Notes: a model not told the origin generated them from the sequence alone. A stretch of DNA of 64,000 nucleotides from Aestuariivirga litoralis (GCF_015714715.1 NZ_WAHS01000001.1:744001-808000), one strand, 5' to 3'; numbered from the stretch's first letter, positions 1 to 8,343 are shown. Numbers and translations are program-made.

Positions 1-181
1 CATGTTCGGTCTCCAGCACCGGCACCTTGGCGATGGGCGAGAGGGCCTCCAGCTCTGCCGTGACCTTGTCGGGGGCGGCGCGCATGTTGACCAGCTGCAC
101 CCGCATGCCGAGATCACATTCAAGGGCGGTGATCATGCTCATGCGCACGAAGGGGGAAATCAGATCGCCGTACAGTTTCAT
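1..181 (-). CDS. Glutathione S-transferase family protein, N-terminal part
   Basis: The reverse strand opens at an ATG at 181-179 and stays open to the window edge, giving about 60 residues. The opening MKLYGDLISPFVRM and the later SPIAKVPVLE are the beta-alpha-beta start and the cis-proline loop of the thioredoxin-like GST domain. The protein probably conjugates or binds glutathione in the cytoplasm; the helical C-terminal domain lies outside the window. The ATG overlaps the amine oxidase stop as ATGA, so the two are translationally coupled. Family is fairly sure from the N-terminus; substrate unknown. Confidence 0.72.
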   Translation of the reverse strand, partial: MKLYGDLISPFVRMSMITALECDLGMRVQLVNMRAAPDKVTAELEALSPIAKVPVLETEH

Positions 182-2229
182 GGTTTTTTCTTTGGCTGCT
201 TGGTGGGTTGTTTGTCGGATGGCTTTTCCGCGGGCGGTGGTGCCAGGATGCCGGGATTGAACGTCATGGACGGGTCTTTGTCAAAGAAGAAGGACGGGCG
301 CAAAGTCACTTCATGCCAATAGGTGGGCAGGATCGGATAGTCCTCGGGCCGTGGCACATGGCGGAAGCCCATCGTGTACCAGAGCACCAGGTCTTCATTG
401 TTGATCGAGCGCTTCTGCGCCACGAAGGCGGGCAGGCCTTCATCCTTGGTGGCGAGATTGGGATAGAGCCCGGCAGACCATTGCTCATCCGCCGCATAAT
501 GTGTGGCCCAGAGTGCATAGGCGGTGAAACCGGCGCGATATTGCGGCGGGTCGGCCTTGTCGAGCACCGAGGTGACGCTGTGGGCGCCATCAATCAGGTA
601 ACCAGGATTGTATTTCAGACCGGTCTTTTCATTGGGGTTGATCACGCGCCATGTTTCGCCGGCAGCGCCATGCTCCGGCGCCACCGGGCCTTCCGCGGCG
701 TAGCGATCTGACTTCACCGTCCACAGCGATTTGCGGGTTTTTGAATTGGGGATTGCGGCGGGCATGATGCTGTCGCGCACCAGCGCGTTCTTTTCACCAT
801 CCACATCAAGGTCCATCCGGAAGGAGAAATAATGATCGTGGTTGGGAGCAATCGTATAGGGCGCGATCAGGTTGCCGTATTTGGTGGCTTCTGCTGCATT
901 CGGATCATCCATGTCCTTCACCGCGGTGCCCTTGATGGCGTCGAAGCCGGTGGCCCCGACCTTCATGGTGATGTTGCCCTGCGGGGTAAACACATAGTCG
1001 ATCAGATAGTCATAATTGCCGAGCGTGGCCACATGGCGCACCACCATTTCGGTTTGCGGTATGCCGTTCACATATTGGTCGGCCGCCGTATAGTGCCGCC
1101 AGGACGGATCGCCGGTGGCGCGTTCGAACACGCACAAAGCAGTGGGCCTAGTGTAGGTGCCGCCAATGTCATTGGGGAAGGTGAGATCGAAATAATAGGA
1201 GGCCAGCGGGCAATCGACGCCGGGACGCAGGCTTGAGATTTGATAACCGATGCCGAATTCACCGGCATCCATGAAGGTGCGGTAGGACCATGTCGGGTCG
1301 GGGTCCATGTAGGGCACGAAAATTTCCGAGAGATTGAGCTGATAGGCCACATCGCGCAGCCGCGCGCCATCCTGGAAACGGATGAGATTGAGGATCAATC
1401 CAGCGCGTTTGTCGGCCCTTGCATGCAGCGACCAGTTCGCCCATTTGATATCGAGATTGCCGCTGACCTGGATGTTGGTGCCTTGTGGGGCCATGATGGC
1501 GATCGGCTTCAGGGCGGGGCCGAGTTTCGGATCTGCATCACTGTAACCCGCCGGCATGGGCGGCATATCAACAACGCCATTATCGATCACATCCAGCACC
1601 TGGCCGGAATCGGTATCGACGATGCCCATCAGGCCCTCCACCGGGCGGGCGGCCACGGCGCTGATGCCATTGTCTTTCACGAAGCAGGGGATTTTGACGA
1701 CGCGCTTGCCGTCGAGGCCGTCACCGGGGAAATAGCCGGCGGAATTGGGCGTGCAGAAGACATCCGCCTCCTTGAGCTTGCGCTTTTCGAGGGCGGCCTT
1801 GTAGCGCGGGTCGGCGATGAAGGCATCGCGGCCCTTATCCCATTCGAAATCCATGATCATCGGCTGGGCCGCGGGTTTAGGCGTGAACGATACGAGTTTT
1901 TTGGCGGAAAGATCGATCACCGCTTCATAAGTGATGAGGTTGCGGCGCAGGACCACGAAGGCCGATCTTGTGAAGGGCGTGCCAGGCTTCCAGGCGCGCA
2001 TCACGTCCTTCTCGCCCGGCATCAAGGTGACAGCGGGGTAGACGGTGTTGGCATCGGCATTCTTGCTGTCGGTGAGGATTTTGACGGCCAGGGTTATTTC
2101 ATCCGGCGTCAAAGCGTCGAGCGGGCCGAAGGGGCCCTTCTTGTCCGGCACTGCGGGGGCGGAAAAGGCCAGCCCGGCAAGGCAGAGGAGAATCATCAGG
2201 GCGAGAGGCGCGCGCTTTGTCATGCGCAT
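178..2229 (-). CDS. Periplasmic copper amine oxidase (primary-amine oxidase)
   Basis: 683 residues. A hydrophobic signal peptide covers about residues 8-24. The family's quinone-cofactor motif is seen as GNYDY, with Tyr406 as the residue expected to become topaquinone. Asp321, in TFMDAGEFG, matches the catalytic base. His464 and His466 (HDH) and His639 (YWHE) match the three copper ligands. The enzyme should oxidise primary amines to aldehydes with release of ammonia and peroxide in the periplasm. The last 20 or so residues are Lys/Pro-rich. It is coupled by a 4-base overlap to the downstream GST gene. All catalytic residues are present, so it looks functional; the amine substrate cannot be told. 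Confidence 0.9.
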   Translation of the reverse strand: MRMTKRAPLALMILLCLAGLAFSAPAVPDKKGPFGPLDALTPDEITLAVKILTDSKNADANTVYPAVTLMPGEKDVMRAWKPGTPFTRSAFVVLRRNLITYEAVIDLSAKKLVSFTPKPAAQPMIMDFEWDKGRDAFIADPRYKAALEKRKLKEADVFCTPNSAGYFPGDGLDGKRVVKIPCFVKDNGISAVAARPVEGLMGIVDTDSGQVLDVIDNGVVDMPPMPAGYSDADPKLGPALKPIAIMAPQGTNIQVSGNLDIKWANWSLHARADKRAGLILNLIRFQDGARLRDVAYQLNLSEIFVPYMDPDPTWSYRTFMDAGEFGIGYQISSLRPGVDCPLASYYFDLTFPNDIGGTYTRPTALCVFERATGDPSWRHYTAADQYVNGIPQTEMVVRHVATLGNYDYLIDYVFTPQGNITMKVGATGFDAIKGTAVKDMDDPNAAEATKYGNLIAPYTIAPNHDHYFSFRMDLDVDGEKNALVRDSIMPAAIPNSKTRKSLWTVKSDRYAAEGPVAPEHGAAGETWRVINPNEKTGLKYNPGYLIDGAHSVTSVLDKADPPQYRAGFTAYALWATHYAADEQWSAGLYPNLATKDEGLPAFVAQKRSINNEDLVLWYTMGFRHVPRPEDYPILPTYWHEVTLRPSFFFDKDPSMTFNPGILAPPPAEKPSDKQPTKQPKKKP

Positions 2230-2257
2230 TTTCTAAACCAGCTACGCGCCGAAATCA

Positions 2258-3115
2258 TCAGCCAAGCTTGTGACCGAGGCGGCCTGCGACATCCTGGATG
2301 AACTGCCAGGCCACGCGGCCCGAGCGCGCGCCACGGGTGACCGACCACTCATTGGCCCGATGCTCAAGGTCTTCTTTCGCAATCTTCAGGCCGAAATGCT
2401 TGGCATAGCCATGCACCATGTCGAAATAATCATCCTGCGAGCAGTTGTGAAAGCCGAGCCAGAGGCCGAAGCGATCCGACAGTGAGACTTTTTCCTGTAC
2501 CGCTTCAGAAGGCGAAATGGCGGTGGAGCGTTCATTCTCGATCATGTCGCGCGGCATCAAGTGGCGGCGGTTCGAGGTAGCATAGAACAGCACATTTTCA
2601 GGCCGGCCTTCGAGGCCGCCATCGAGAGCTGCCTTCAGTGACTTGTAGCTGGTGTCATCACCATCGAACGAAAGATCGTCGCAGAACACAATGAAGCGGA
2701 ACTTGGCTGCGGCGCGCAGGATGGCCATCAACTGGGGCAGGGAGTTGATATCTTCGCGGTGGATTTCGATGATCTTGAGCGCGGGCACCGTCTTGGCAAT
2801 CTTGGCATGAGCCGACTTGACCAGCGACGACTTGCCCATGCCGCGCGCGCCCCAGAGCAGCGCATTGTTGGCGGGCAGGCCCTTGGCGAAGCGGGTGGTG
2901 TTTTCCAGCAAAGTGTCCTTGGCCTGGCCGATGCCCTTCAATAGGTCCACATCCACGCGGTTGACCTTGGCGACAGCTGCCAAGCCAGCCTGCGGGCCGT
3001 TCCAGACCAAGGCGGCCACCTTGCTGAAATCAGGCGTTGCAGGCGGGGCTGGTGCGAGGCGTGAAAGTGCCTCGGAAATGCGTTTCAGCTCAGCCAATTC
3101 GGTGGATTTCGACAT
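2258..3115 (-). CDS. DUF815 family AAA-type ATPase
   Basis: 285 residues from the ATG at 3115-3113; a TTG directly upstream could add one residue. A GGAGAGAAGG ribosome-binding stretch lies just before it. The Walker A motif is GARGMGKSS and the Walker B is IVFCDDLSF, in the order expected of DUF815, a conserved family of P-loop ATPases of unknown role. The N-terminal 60 residues are Ala/Pro-rich. It is divergent from yajC across a 129-base gap that holds a long inverted repeat, so the two may share regulation. The family call is firm, the function unknown. Confidence 0.88.
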   Translation of the reverse strand: MSKSTELAELKRISEALSRLAPAPPATPDFSKVAALVWNGPQAGLAAVAKVNRVDVDLLKGIGQAKDTLLENTTRFAKGLPANNALLWGARGMGKSSLVKSAHAKIAKTVPALKIIEIHREDINSLPQLMAILRAAAKFRFIVFCDDLSFDGDDTSYKSLKAALDGGLEGRPENVLFYATSNRRHLMPRDMIENERSTAISPSEAVQEKVSLSDRFGLWLGFHNCSQDDYFDMVHGYAKHFGLKIAKEDLEHRANEWSVTRGARSGRVAWQFIQDVAGRLGHKLG

Positions 3116-3132
3116 CAAAAAAACCTTCTCTC

Positions 3133-3180
3133 CAAAGGTTGCAATGGCCTAATCCATAGCTATATTCCGCGCAACCTTTG
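3133..3180. repeat. Perfect 10-bp inverted repeat in the divergent DUF815/yajC promoter region
   Basis: CAAAGGTTGC at 3133-3142 is repeated inverted as GCAACCTTTG at 3171-3180, with a 28-base AT-rich spacer. It lies between the start of the DUF815 gene and yajC. It could be a paired operator or a stem in the leader of either gene; nothing shows which. Confidence 0.5.
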
Positions 3181-3244
3181 TTTGGCTGCCCATTCCGGGC
3201 GGCCCCATTGTGAGCCGTCCTTTTTGGGTGGCATGGGAGACCTG

Positions 3245-3583
3245 ATGAATATCGTTCCAATTCTGGCGCAAGCTGCACCAGCACCCGGTGCCGTTGACAT
3301 GTTCGGCATGATCCTGCCGATGCTCGGCATTCTCGCGGTGTTCTATTTCTTCATGATCCGCCCGCAGCAGCAGAAGGCCAAGGAACACCAGAAGATGCTG
3401 GGCCAGGCAGAACGCGGCGATACGATCGTGACCAATGGCGGCCTGATCGGCAAGATCGTCAAGGTTGTCGACGACAATGAACTGCTGGTCGAAGTTGGCC
3501 CCAATGTGCAGGTGCGCGTGCTGCGTCAGGGCATTGCCGATGTGCGTGCCAAGGGTGAACCGCAGAAGCTGAAGAAGCCCTGA
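3245..3583 (+). CDS. yajC: Sec translocase accessory subunit YajC
   Basis: 112 residues from the ATG at 3245, the usual size; an in-frame ATG at 3233 is a possible earlier start. A short N-terminus is followed by one membrane helix (about 21-38) and the characteristic MIRPQQQKAKEH stretch, then a small cytoplasmic domain with TNGGLIGKIVKV. YajC joins SecDF at the SecYEG channel in the inner membrane. Its TGA overlaps the secD ATG as TGATG, so the genes are translationally coupled. Confidence 0.95.
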   Translation: MNIVPILAQAAPAPGAVDMFGMILPMLGILAVFYFFMIRPQQQKAKEHQKMLGQAERGDTIVTNGGLIGKIVKVVDDNELLVEVGPNVQVRVLRQGIADVRAKGEPQKLKKP

Positions 3584-5259
3584 TGTTTCATTATTCACGC
3601 TGGCGTGTTCTGCTGATTCTCGGCACGGTGCTTTTGGGCATCGTGCTGGCCTTGCCCAATGCTCTTGATCCCCTTGGTTACAGCAATGTGATGACCCGTT
3701 TTGGCCTCAAGCCGATGACCCTGGGCCTCGACTTGCAGGGCGGGTCCAACATCCTGATGGAAGTTGACCAGAAAGACCTGACCGACAAATTGCAGCAGCA
3801 GTTGATGGGCGACATTCGTCTCAGCCTGCGCGAACAGAAGGTGGGCTATAGCGGCCTCGGCAAGACCGACAATGGCGTGACCGTGACGGTGAACAAGCCG
3901 GAAGATACGGACAAGGCCTCAACCGAATTGAAGAAGCTGCTCAATCCGGTGGATTCGGGCGTGCTATCAGTCGGGACAGCGGTGAACCTCTTCACCCTGA
4001 CACAGAATGGCAATCAGTTTGTCTTCGCGATTGATCCCATCGGTTTTGATGCCAAGACGGCTGGTTCGATCAAGCAGGCGATCCATGTGATCGAGCTGCG
4101 TATCAATGGGCTTGGCACGACGGAATCGACCATCCAGCAGCAGGGCAAGGGCCGCATATCAATTCAAATTCCTGGCCTGCAAGACCCTGACCGGGTGAAG
4201 ACGCTGCTCGGCTCCACGGCGAAGCTCAACTTCCAACTGCTTTGCGCCGAGCAGGCCACGGCGCCGAATTCACTGCCACCGCCTGATTGCGCCGCCTATC
4301 CGCAAAAGGAAAGCGTGGACGCCAAGCTTCTGGAAAAGCAGAAGACGGATGCGACAGCCCAGACACTCACCGATGCCGAACTGAAGGCCCTGCCGCAGAT
4401 GTGGGTGCAGACTTCGCGGCAGGCGACAGTTGACGGTGCTGATCTCACTGACGCGCAATCGACCTTTGACCAGAACAACTCTCCTGTTGTGTCGTTCAAG
4501 TTCAACCAGAAGGGTGCTGTGCGTTTCGGCAAGCTGACCGCCGATAATGTGGGCAAGCCATTCGCCATCGTTCTCGACGGCATCGTGCAGAGTGCCCCCA
4601 ATATCAATGAAGCCATTCTCACGGGTTCAGGTCAGATTTCCGGCCGCTTTACAGTGGAGCAGACCAACGATCTCGCGATCACGCTGCGCTCTGGTGCATT
4701 GCCAGCCAAATTGGCCATCGTCGAAGAACGCACTGTGGGCCCGACGCTAGGTGCTGACTCGATCAAGGCTGGTGTTTACGCCTCGATTGCTGGCCTGGTT
4801 TTCGTCATGCTGTTCATGCTGCTGCCTTATGGCTTCTGGGGAATCGTTGCGGACCTCGCGCTGATCGTGAACCTGATTCTTCTGGTTGGTGTCATGTCAT
4901 TCTTCGGTTTTACGCTCACGCTGCCCGGCATTGCCGGTATCGTGCTGACGCTGGGCATGGCGGTGGACTCCAATGTGCTGATCTATGAACGCATCCGAGA
5001 AGAATGGCGGCACGGCAAATCGGCCATGCAGTCGATTGAGACTGGATTCAAGGCGGCGCTCAGCACCGTCACCGATGCGAACGTCACCACACTTATTGCC
5101 GCCTTCGTGCTGTTCGGCGTGGGCTCTGGCCCGGTGCGTGGCTTTGCCATCACGCTGGCGGTCGGCATCGTTACCACCATGTTCACTGCTTTCGTTCTTA
5201 CCCGTCTGATGGTTGCGGCCTGGGTCAAACGCTACAAGCCCAAGGAGATCAACCTCTGA
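3583..5259 (+). CDS. secD: Protein translocase subunit SecD
   Basis: 558 residues. SecD uses the proton motive force with SecF to pull proteins across the inner membrane. An N-terminal helix is followed by the GLDLQGG motif, a large periplasmic domain (about 60-375), then a five-helix RND-type bundle containing GMAVDSNVLIYERIREE, the conserved helix-4 motif with the functional Asp. It is coupled at both ends by TGATG overlaps, to yajC upstream and secF downstream. A typical full-length protein. Confidence 0.97.
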   Translation: MFHYSRWRVLLILGTVLLGIVLALPNALDPLGYSNVMTRFGLKPMTLGLDLQGGSNILMEVDQKDLTDKLQQQLMGDIRLSLREQKVGYSGLGKTDNGVTVTVNKPEDTDKASTELKKLLNPVDSGVLSVGTAVNLFTLTQNGNQFVFAIDPIGFDAKTAGSIKQAIHVIELRINGLGTTESTIQQQGKGRISIQIPGLQDPDRVKTLLGSTAKLNFQLLCAEQATAPNSLPPPDCAAYPQKESVDAKLLEKQKTDATAQTLTDAELKALPQMWVQTSRQATVDGADLTDAQSTFDQNNSPVVSFKFNQKGAVRFGKLTADNVGKPFAIVLDGIVQSAPNINEAILTGSGQISGRFTVEQTNDLAITLRSGALPAKLAIVEERTVGPTLGADSIKAGVYASIAGLVFVMLFMLLPYGFWGIVADLALIVNLILLVGVMSFFGFTLTLPGIAGIVLTLGMAVDSNVLIYERIREEWRHGKSAMQSIETGFKAALSTVTDANVTTLIAAFVLFGVGSGPVRGFAITLAVGIVTTMFTAFVLTRLMVAAWVKRYKPKEINL

Positions 5260-6215
5260 TGCGCTGGAAACCCATCCGGTTCGTTCCTGACGATACCAAG
5301 ATTCACTTCATCCGCGTATCGCGCTTCGGCTTCTTCCTGTCCGGCATCCTGTGCGCGGTTGCCATTGCGCTGTTTGCCTTCAAGGGCCTGAATTACGGCA
5401 TCGACTTCAAGGGCGGTTCTGAGATCGCCATCCGCACGCAGGGCCCGGCCCAGCTTGATAAATTGCGCAACGAGCTGAACAATATTGGCCTTGGCTCCAT
5501 CGAGTTGCAGCAATTCGGCAGCCCGCAGGATGTGAAAATCCTGGTGCCCGCACAGGGCGGCGGTGATGCCAATGAACAGGCCGCACAGCTGAAAGTCATC
5601 GACACGTTGAAGTCGCTGGAGGCCGGTGTTGAAATCCGCTCCAAGGACACGGTGGGTGGCAAGGTTTCGGAAGAACTGACGCAGCAGGCCACCGGTGCTG
5701 TGATGCTGTCGATCCTTTTTGTTCTGTTTTATCTGTGGGCACGTTTTGAATGGCAATTTGCCATGGGTGCCGTGATCTCGCTGCTGCATGACGTGGTATT
5801 GTCTATTGGTCTGTTCAGTTTGATCGGGCTCGAATTCAATCTCTCGATCATTGCCGCGATTTTGACAATTGTCGGCTATTCGCTGAATGACACTGTCGTG
5901 GTGTTTGACCGCGTGCGTGAGTTTCTCAGGCGCTACAAATCGATGAACCTGGCCGACCTGATCGACTTCTCGATCAATTCGGTTCTGCCGCGCACCATGC
6001 TCACCTCGGTCGCCACGTTGATGGCGTTGCTGGCGCTCTACTTCTTTGGTGGTGAAGTGATCCGCGGTTTCTCCTTCGCGATGATCTGGGGCGTGGTGGT
6101 CGGCACTTATTCGTCGATCTTCATTGCGGCGCCTGTTTTGATCCTGCTGGGCACCAAGCGCGAGATTTCGAGCTCTGAAGCCAACCCTGAAAAAGGGCGG
6201 GGCAAGCGCCGTTGA
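5259..6215 (+). CDS. secF: Protein translocase subunit SecF
   Basis: 318 residues, the normal length for separate SecF. It has an N-terminal helix (about 24-45), the GIDFKGG motif, a short periplasmic domain, and a C-terminal bundle with GYSLNDTVVVFDRVRE, the counterpart of the SecD helix-4 motif. It partners SecD in the inner membrane. Its final codons overlap the next gene's TTG start as TTGA, extending the coupled yajC-secD-secF block into two non-Sec genes. Confidence 0.97.
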   Translation: MRWKPIRFVPDDTKIHFIRVSRFGFFLSGILCAVAIALFAFKGLNYGIDFKGGSEIAIRTQGPAQLDKLRNELNNIGLGSIELQQFGSPQDVKILVPAQGGGDANEQAAQLKVIDTLKSLEAGVEIRSKDTVGGKVSEELTQQATGAVMLSILFVLFYLWARFEWQFAMGAVISLLHDVVLSIGLFSLIGLEFNLSIIAAILTIVGYSLNDTVVVFDRVREFLRRYKSMNLADLIDFSINSVLPRTMLTSVATLMALLALYFFGGEVIRGFSFAMIWGVVVGTYSSIFIAAPVLILLGTKREISSSEANPEKGRGKRR

Positions 6216-6556
6216 ACAAGAAACTGCCGGAACGCCGCCCGATCGAGTCATTCGGCGAGGGCGGGTTCCGCTTTGGCGACCATTCGCACCGCGGCCATTT
6301 GTTAATTTTACCATCCGGCATGCGCGCGTGGGACGGGGACGATTTCTCCGCTATCATAGCTGAAATGGATGGCTTCGATTTCCTCGTGATCGGCACTGGC
6401 GCGAAATTTGAACGGGTTTCGGCTGGCGCACTGGCCAGGCTGGAAGCGTTGGGCATCCGCCCTGACGTCATGGCGACATCTGCCGCTGTACACACCTACA
6501 ATCTGATGTTCGGCGAAGACCGGCGGGTGGCCTGCGCGCTGAAGGCGGTGGGGTGA
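6212..6556 (+). CDS. Mth938-like domain protein, NDUFAF3 (complex I assembly factor) homologue
   Basis: 114 residues from a TTG overlapping the secF stop (TTGA). An ATG at 6320 would delete the conserved N-terminus, so the TTG is preferred. Residues 10-110 show the Mth938/DUF498 fold signature: HRGHLLILPSGMRAWDG, then DFLVIGTG and a C-terminal VMATSAAVHTYN. The human member, NDUFAF3, is an assembly factor for respiratory complex I. That the bacterial protein does the same is an inference, strengthened by the next gene and by the NDUFS4-like gene 1 kb downstream. Confidence 0.85.
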   Translation: MNKKLPERRPIESFGEGGFRFGDHSHRGHLLILPSGMRAWDGDDFSAIIAEMDGFDFLVIGTGAKFERVSAGALARLEALGIRPDVMATSAAVHTYNLMFGEDRRVACALKAVG

Positions 6557-7389
6557 TGGATGACATGGCCCGCATCGTTCACACTCATGACATTGACCGC
6601 TATTTAAGCGCGCTGTTCGTGCCCGGCGAAAAGCGCGCCCATGTGATGGCGCTCTATGCGTTCAATGCCGAAGTGAACCGCATTGCCTATAATGTCAGCG
6701 AGCCGCAATTGGCGGAAATCCGCCTGCAATTCTGGATGGATGTGGTTGACTCGATCTTTCACGGCGATGTGCAGGCCCATCCGGTGGCGCAGGCTTTGGC
6801 CGGGGCCGTGCAGGCGGGCGACATTCCCAAATATGCCTTGATGAATCTGCTCAAGGCGCATCAGTTTGATTTCTATTCCGACCCGATGCCCAGCCTGAAT
6901 GACCTTGAGGGCTATCTGGGTGAGACGCAGTCCTCCGTCATCAAGATGGCGGCGATGATCATGGATTCTGACGGCGCGCTGGAAGCCAGCGAGGCCTGCG
7001 GCCTGGCCGGCGTGCGCTATGGGGTGGCGCAGGTGCTGAACCAGTTGCCCCGTGCACAGAGACTGAAACAGTGCTTTCTGCCGGCTGATCTTCTAGCCAA
7101 GCGGCAAGTTGATCCTACGCATCTGTTTGATCCGGAGTCCGAGGCGGGGATTGGCGTGGTGCTGGCGGACTTGCGTGCTCTCGCTGAGGAACGGCGGGAA
7201 CAGTTGCGCCGCGTGACCTGGACGATTTCGCCCAAGGTGGCGCCAGCCTTCCTGCATGTGGCGCTGGCTGATCCTTATCTGCAAAAGGCACGCAAACGGG
7301 GCAGGGCGGTGCTGGTCAAGGGCTGCGACATCAGCCCGCTGCGCAAACAATGGCTGATTTACAAGGCCGCCAAGCAGGTTCGGTTTTAA
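6556..7389 (+). CDS. Squalene/phytoene synthase family protein, NDUFAF6-like
   Basis: 277 residues from the ATG at 6556, which overlaps the previous stop as TGATG; a GTG at 6553 would add one residue. The helical prenyl-synthase fold is recognisable, but the catalytic aspartates are not: the first motif reads FNAEV (about 36-40) and the second region reads QVLNQLPRAQR where active enzymes carry a NxxRDxxxD pattern. This is the pattern of the NDUFAF6 branch, non-catalytic complex I assembly factors in mitochondria. Coupling to the NDUFAF3-like gene supports that reading over a carotenoid or hopanoid role. Confidence 0.82.
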   Translation: MDDMARIVHTHDIDRYLSALFVPGEKRAHVMALYAFNAEVNRIAYNVSEPQLAEIRLQFWMDVVDSIFHGDVQAHPVAQALAGAVQAGDIPKYALMNLLKAHQFDFYSDPMPSLNDLEGYLGETQSSVIKMAAMIMDSDGALEASEACGLAGVRYGVAQVLNQLPRAQRLKQCFLPADLLAKRQVDPTHLFDPESEAGIGVVLADLRALAEERREQLRRVTWTISPKVAPAFLHVALADPYLQKARKRGRAVLVKGCDISPLRKQWLIYKAAKQVRF

Positions 7390-7471
7390 CCCTTTTCAGT
7401 GGTTGCTCTTTGGCCGAACAGCGGTTATTCACCCCGGCAGGCCGGGCAAATATCCCGGCCTAACAAGGTGT

Positions 7472-7548
7472 CGGGGCGTAGCGCAGTCTGGTAGCGCACC
7501 TGCCTTGGGCGCAGGGGGTCGCGAGTTCGAATCCCGCCGCCCCGACCA
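7472..7548 (+). tRNA. tRNA-Pro (anticodon UGG)
   Basis: A 77-base cloverleaf. The acceptor CGGGGCG pairs with CGCCCCG, the anticodon stem CCTGC/GCAGG encloses the loop CTTGGGC with UGG at the anticodon, the T loop is TTCGAAT, and CCA is encoded. It lies between the NDUFAF6-like and NDUFS4-like genes. Confidence 0.97.
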
Positions 7549-7617
7549 CTTTGAATCTGAGTTTGAAACTTCATGGGGTTACGTTACCATGAAGCCGGAT
7601 TCTCCAGGGGACGTCTG

Positions 7618-7917
7618 ATGACCGCACGCATTTACAAGCCCGCCCGCAACGCCATGCAGTCTGGCAAGGCGAAGAATGAGTGGTTCTTGGAATTCCTGCG
7701 CGAGACGAGACCTTCGGCTGATCCGTTGATGGGCTGGACCTCTGGCGACACATCCACCCAGGTCAAGCTGCGCTTCGACACCCGCGAGGAAGCCGAAGAC
7801 TATGCCAAGCGCAATGGCATTGCTTACATGGTGCAGCCGGAAACACCCGCCCGCATGCAGAAGAAATCCTATTCCGACAATTTCAAATTCGGGCGCAAGG
7901 ATAACTGGACGCACTGA
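7618..7917 (+). CDS. NADH dehydrogenase accessory subunit, NDUFS4/ETC complex I 18-kDa family
   Basis: 99 residues from the ATG at 7618, with AGGGGA seven bases upstream. The sequence ARIYKPARNAMQSGKAK, then WLEF-like and MGWTSGDTSTQVKLRF, ending in a basic NFKFGRKDNW, matches the ETC complex I subunit conserved region. This accessory subunit is shared by mitochondria and Alphaproteobacteria and sits on the peripheral arm of complex I. It is separated from the two assembly-factor-like genes only by a tRNA. The family call is firm. Confidence 0.93.
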   Translation: MTARIYKPARNAMQSGKAKNEWFLEFLRETRPSADPLMGWTSGDTSTQVKLRFDTREEAEDYAKRNGIAYMVQPETPARMQKKSYSDNFKFGRKDNWTH

Positions 7918-7923
7918 ATACCT

Positions 7924-7985
7924 CGCGCCAATTCCCTTTGTGAATTGCGCTTGGTTCCCGCGCCAATTCCTTCGGAATTGCGCTT
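7924..7985. repeat. Two tandem hairpins between the NDUFS4-like gene and tRNA-Arg
   Basis: Two related stem-loops lie head to tail. The first pairs GCGCCAATTC (7925-7934) with GAATTGCGC (7942-7950). The second pairs GCGCCAATTCC (7960-7970) with GGAATTGCGC (7974-7983) around a TTC loop. They may end the upstream transcript or be copies of a short dispersed palindrome; the T-runs after them are weak. Confidence 0.55.
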
Positions 7986-7989
7986 CTTA

Positions 7990-8067
7990 GGCCCCGTAGC
8001 TCAGCTGGACTAGAGCAACGGATTTCTAATCCGTCGGTCGCATGTTCGAATCATGCCGGGGTCGCCA
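7990..8067 (+). tRNA. tRNA-Arg (anticodon UCU)
   Basis: A 78-base cloverleaf. The acceptor GGCCCCG pairs with CGGGGTC (one G-U), the anticodon stem ACGGA/TCCGT encloses TTTCTAA with UCU, the T arm is GCATG-TTCGAAT-CATGC, and CCA is encoded. It reads AGA and AGG codons. Confidence 0.95.
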
Positions 8068-8121
8068 TTTCCTGCCCTCACGTTGTTCGCATTAGCTAAA
8101 TTCCCGCCCTCACTTGAGCGT

Positions 8122-8343
8122 TCACTTCTGCGGTTTTTGGACAGGGCGACCGGAGAGGTCTGCTTCAGGTGCTACCGGCTTTGCCGGTGCGTCGGCTTGA
8201 TCGTGCCGGGCTGTTCCGTCCTTGTCGGGCTGTTCCGGTGAGCCGCCATTGATCATGCTTTTCCAGCGGTCGCGTGAGCCACGTGAGGCTCCCGGCAAAT
8301 CTTGGGCTGGAGTTGCAGCAATGTCTTTTCGTCCTGGGCGCAT
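8122..8343 (-). CDS. Small hydrophilic protein of unknown function
   Basis: 73 residues from an ATG at 8343-8341 preceded by GAGGAG at seven bases, an excellent ribosome-binding site that sets the start. The sequence is charged and low in complexity, rich in Asp, Pro, Ala, Lys and Arg, with SRGSRDRWKSMINGGSPEQP in the middle, and looks disordered. No family is recognised. The site and the protein-like composition argue for a real gene; no homology supports it here. Confidence 0.5.
   Translation of the reverse strand: MRPGRKDIAATPAQDLPGASRGSRDRWKSMINGGSPEQPDKDGTARHDQADAPAKPVAPEADLSGRPVQKPQK

Noticed and set aside
6556-7389. A carotenoid or hopanoid biosynthesis gene
   Set aside because: Both aspartate motifs needed for prenyl condensation are missing and the neighbours are complex I-related.
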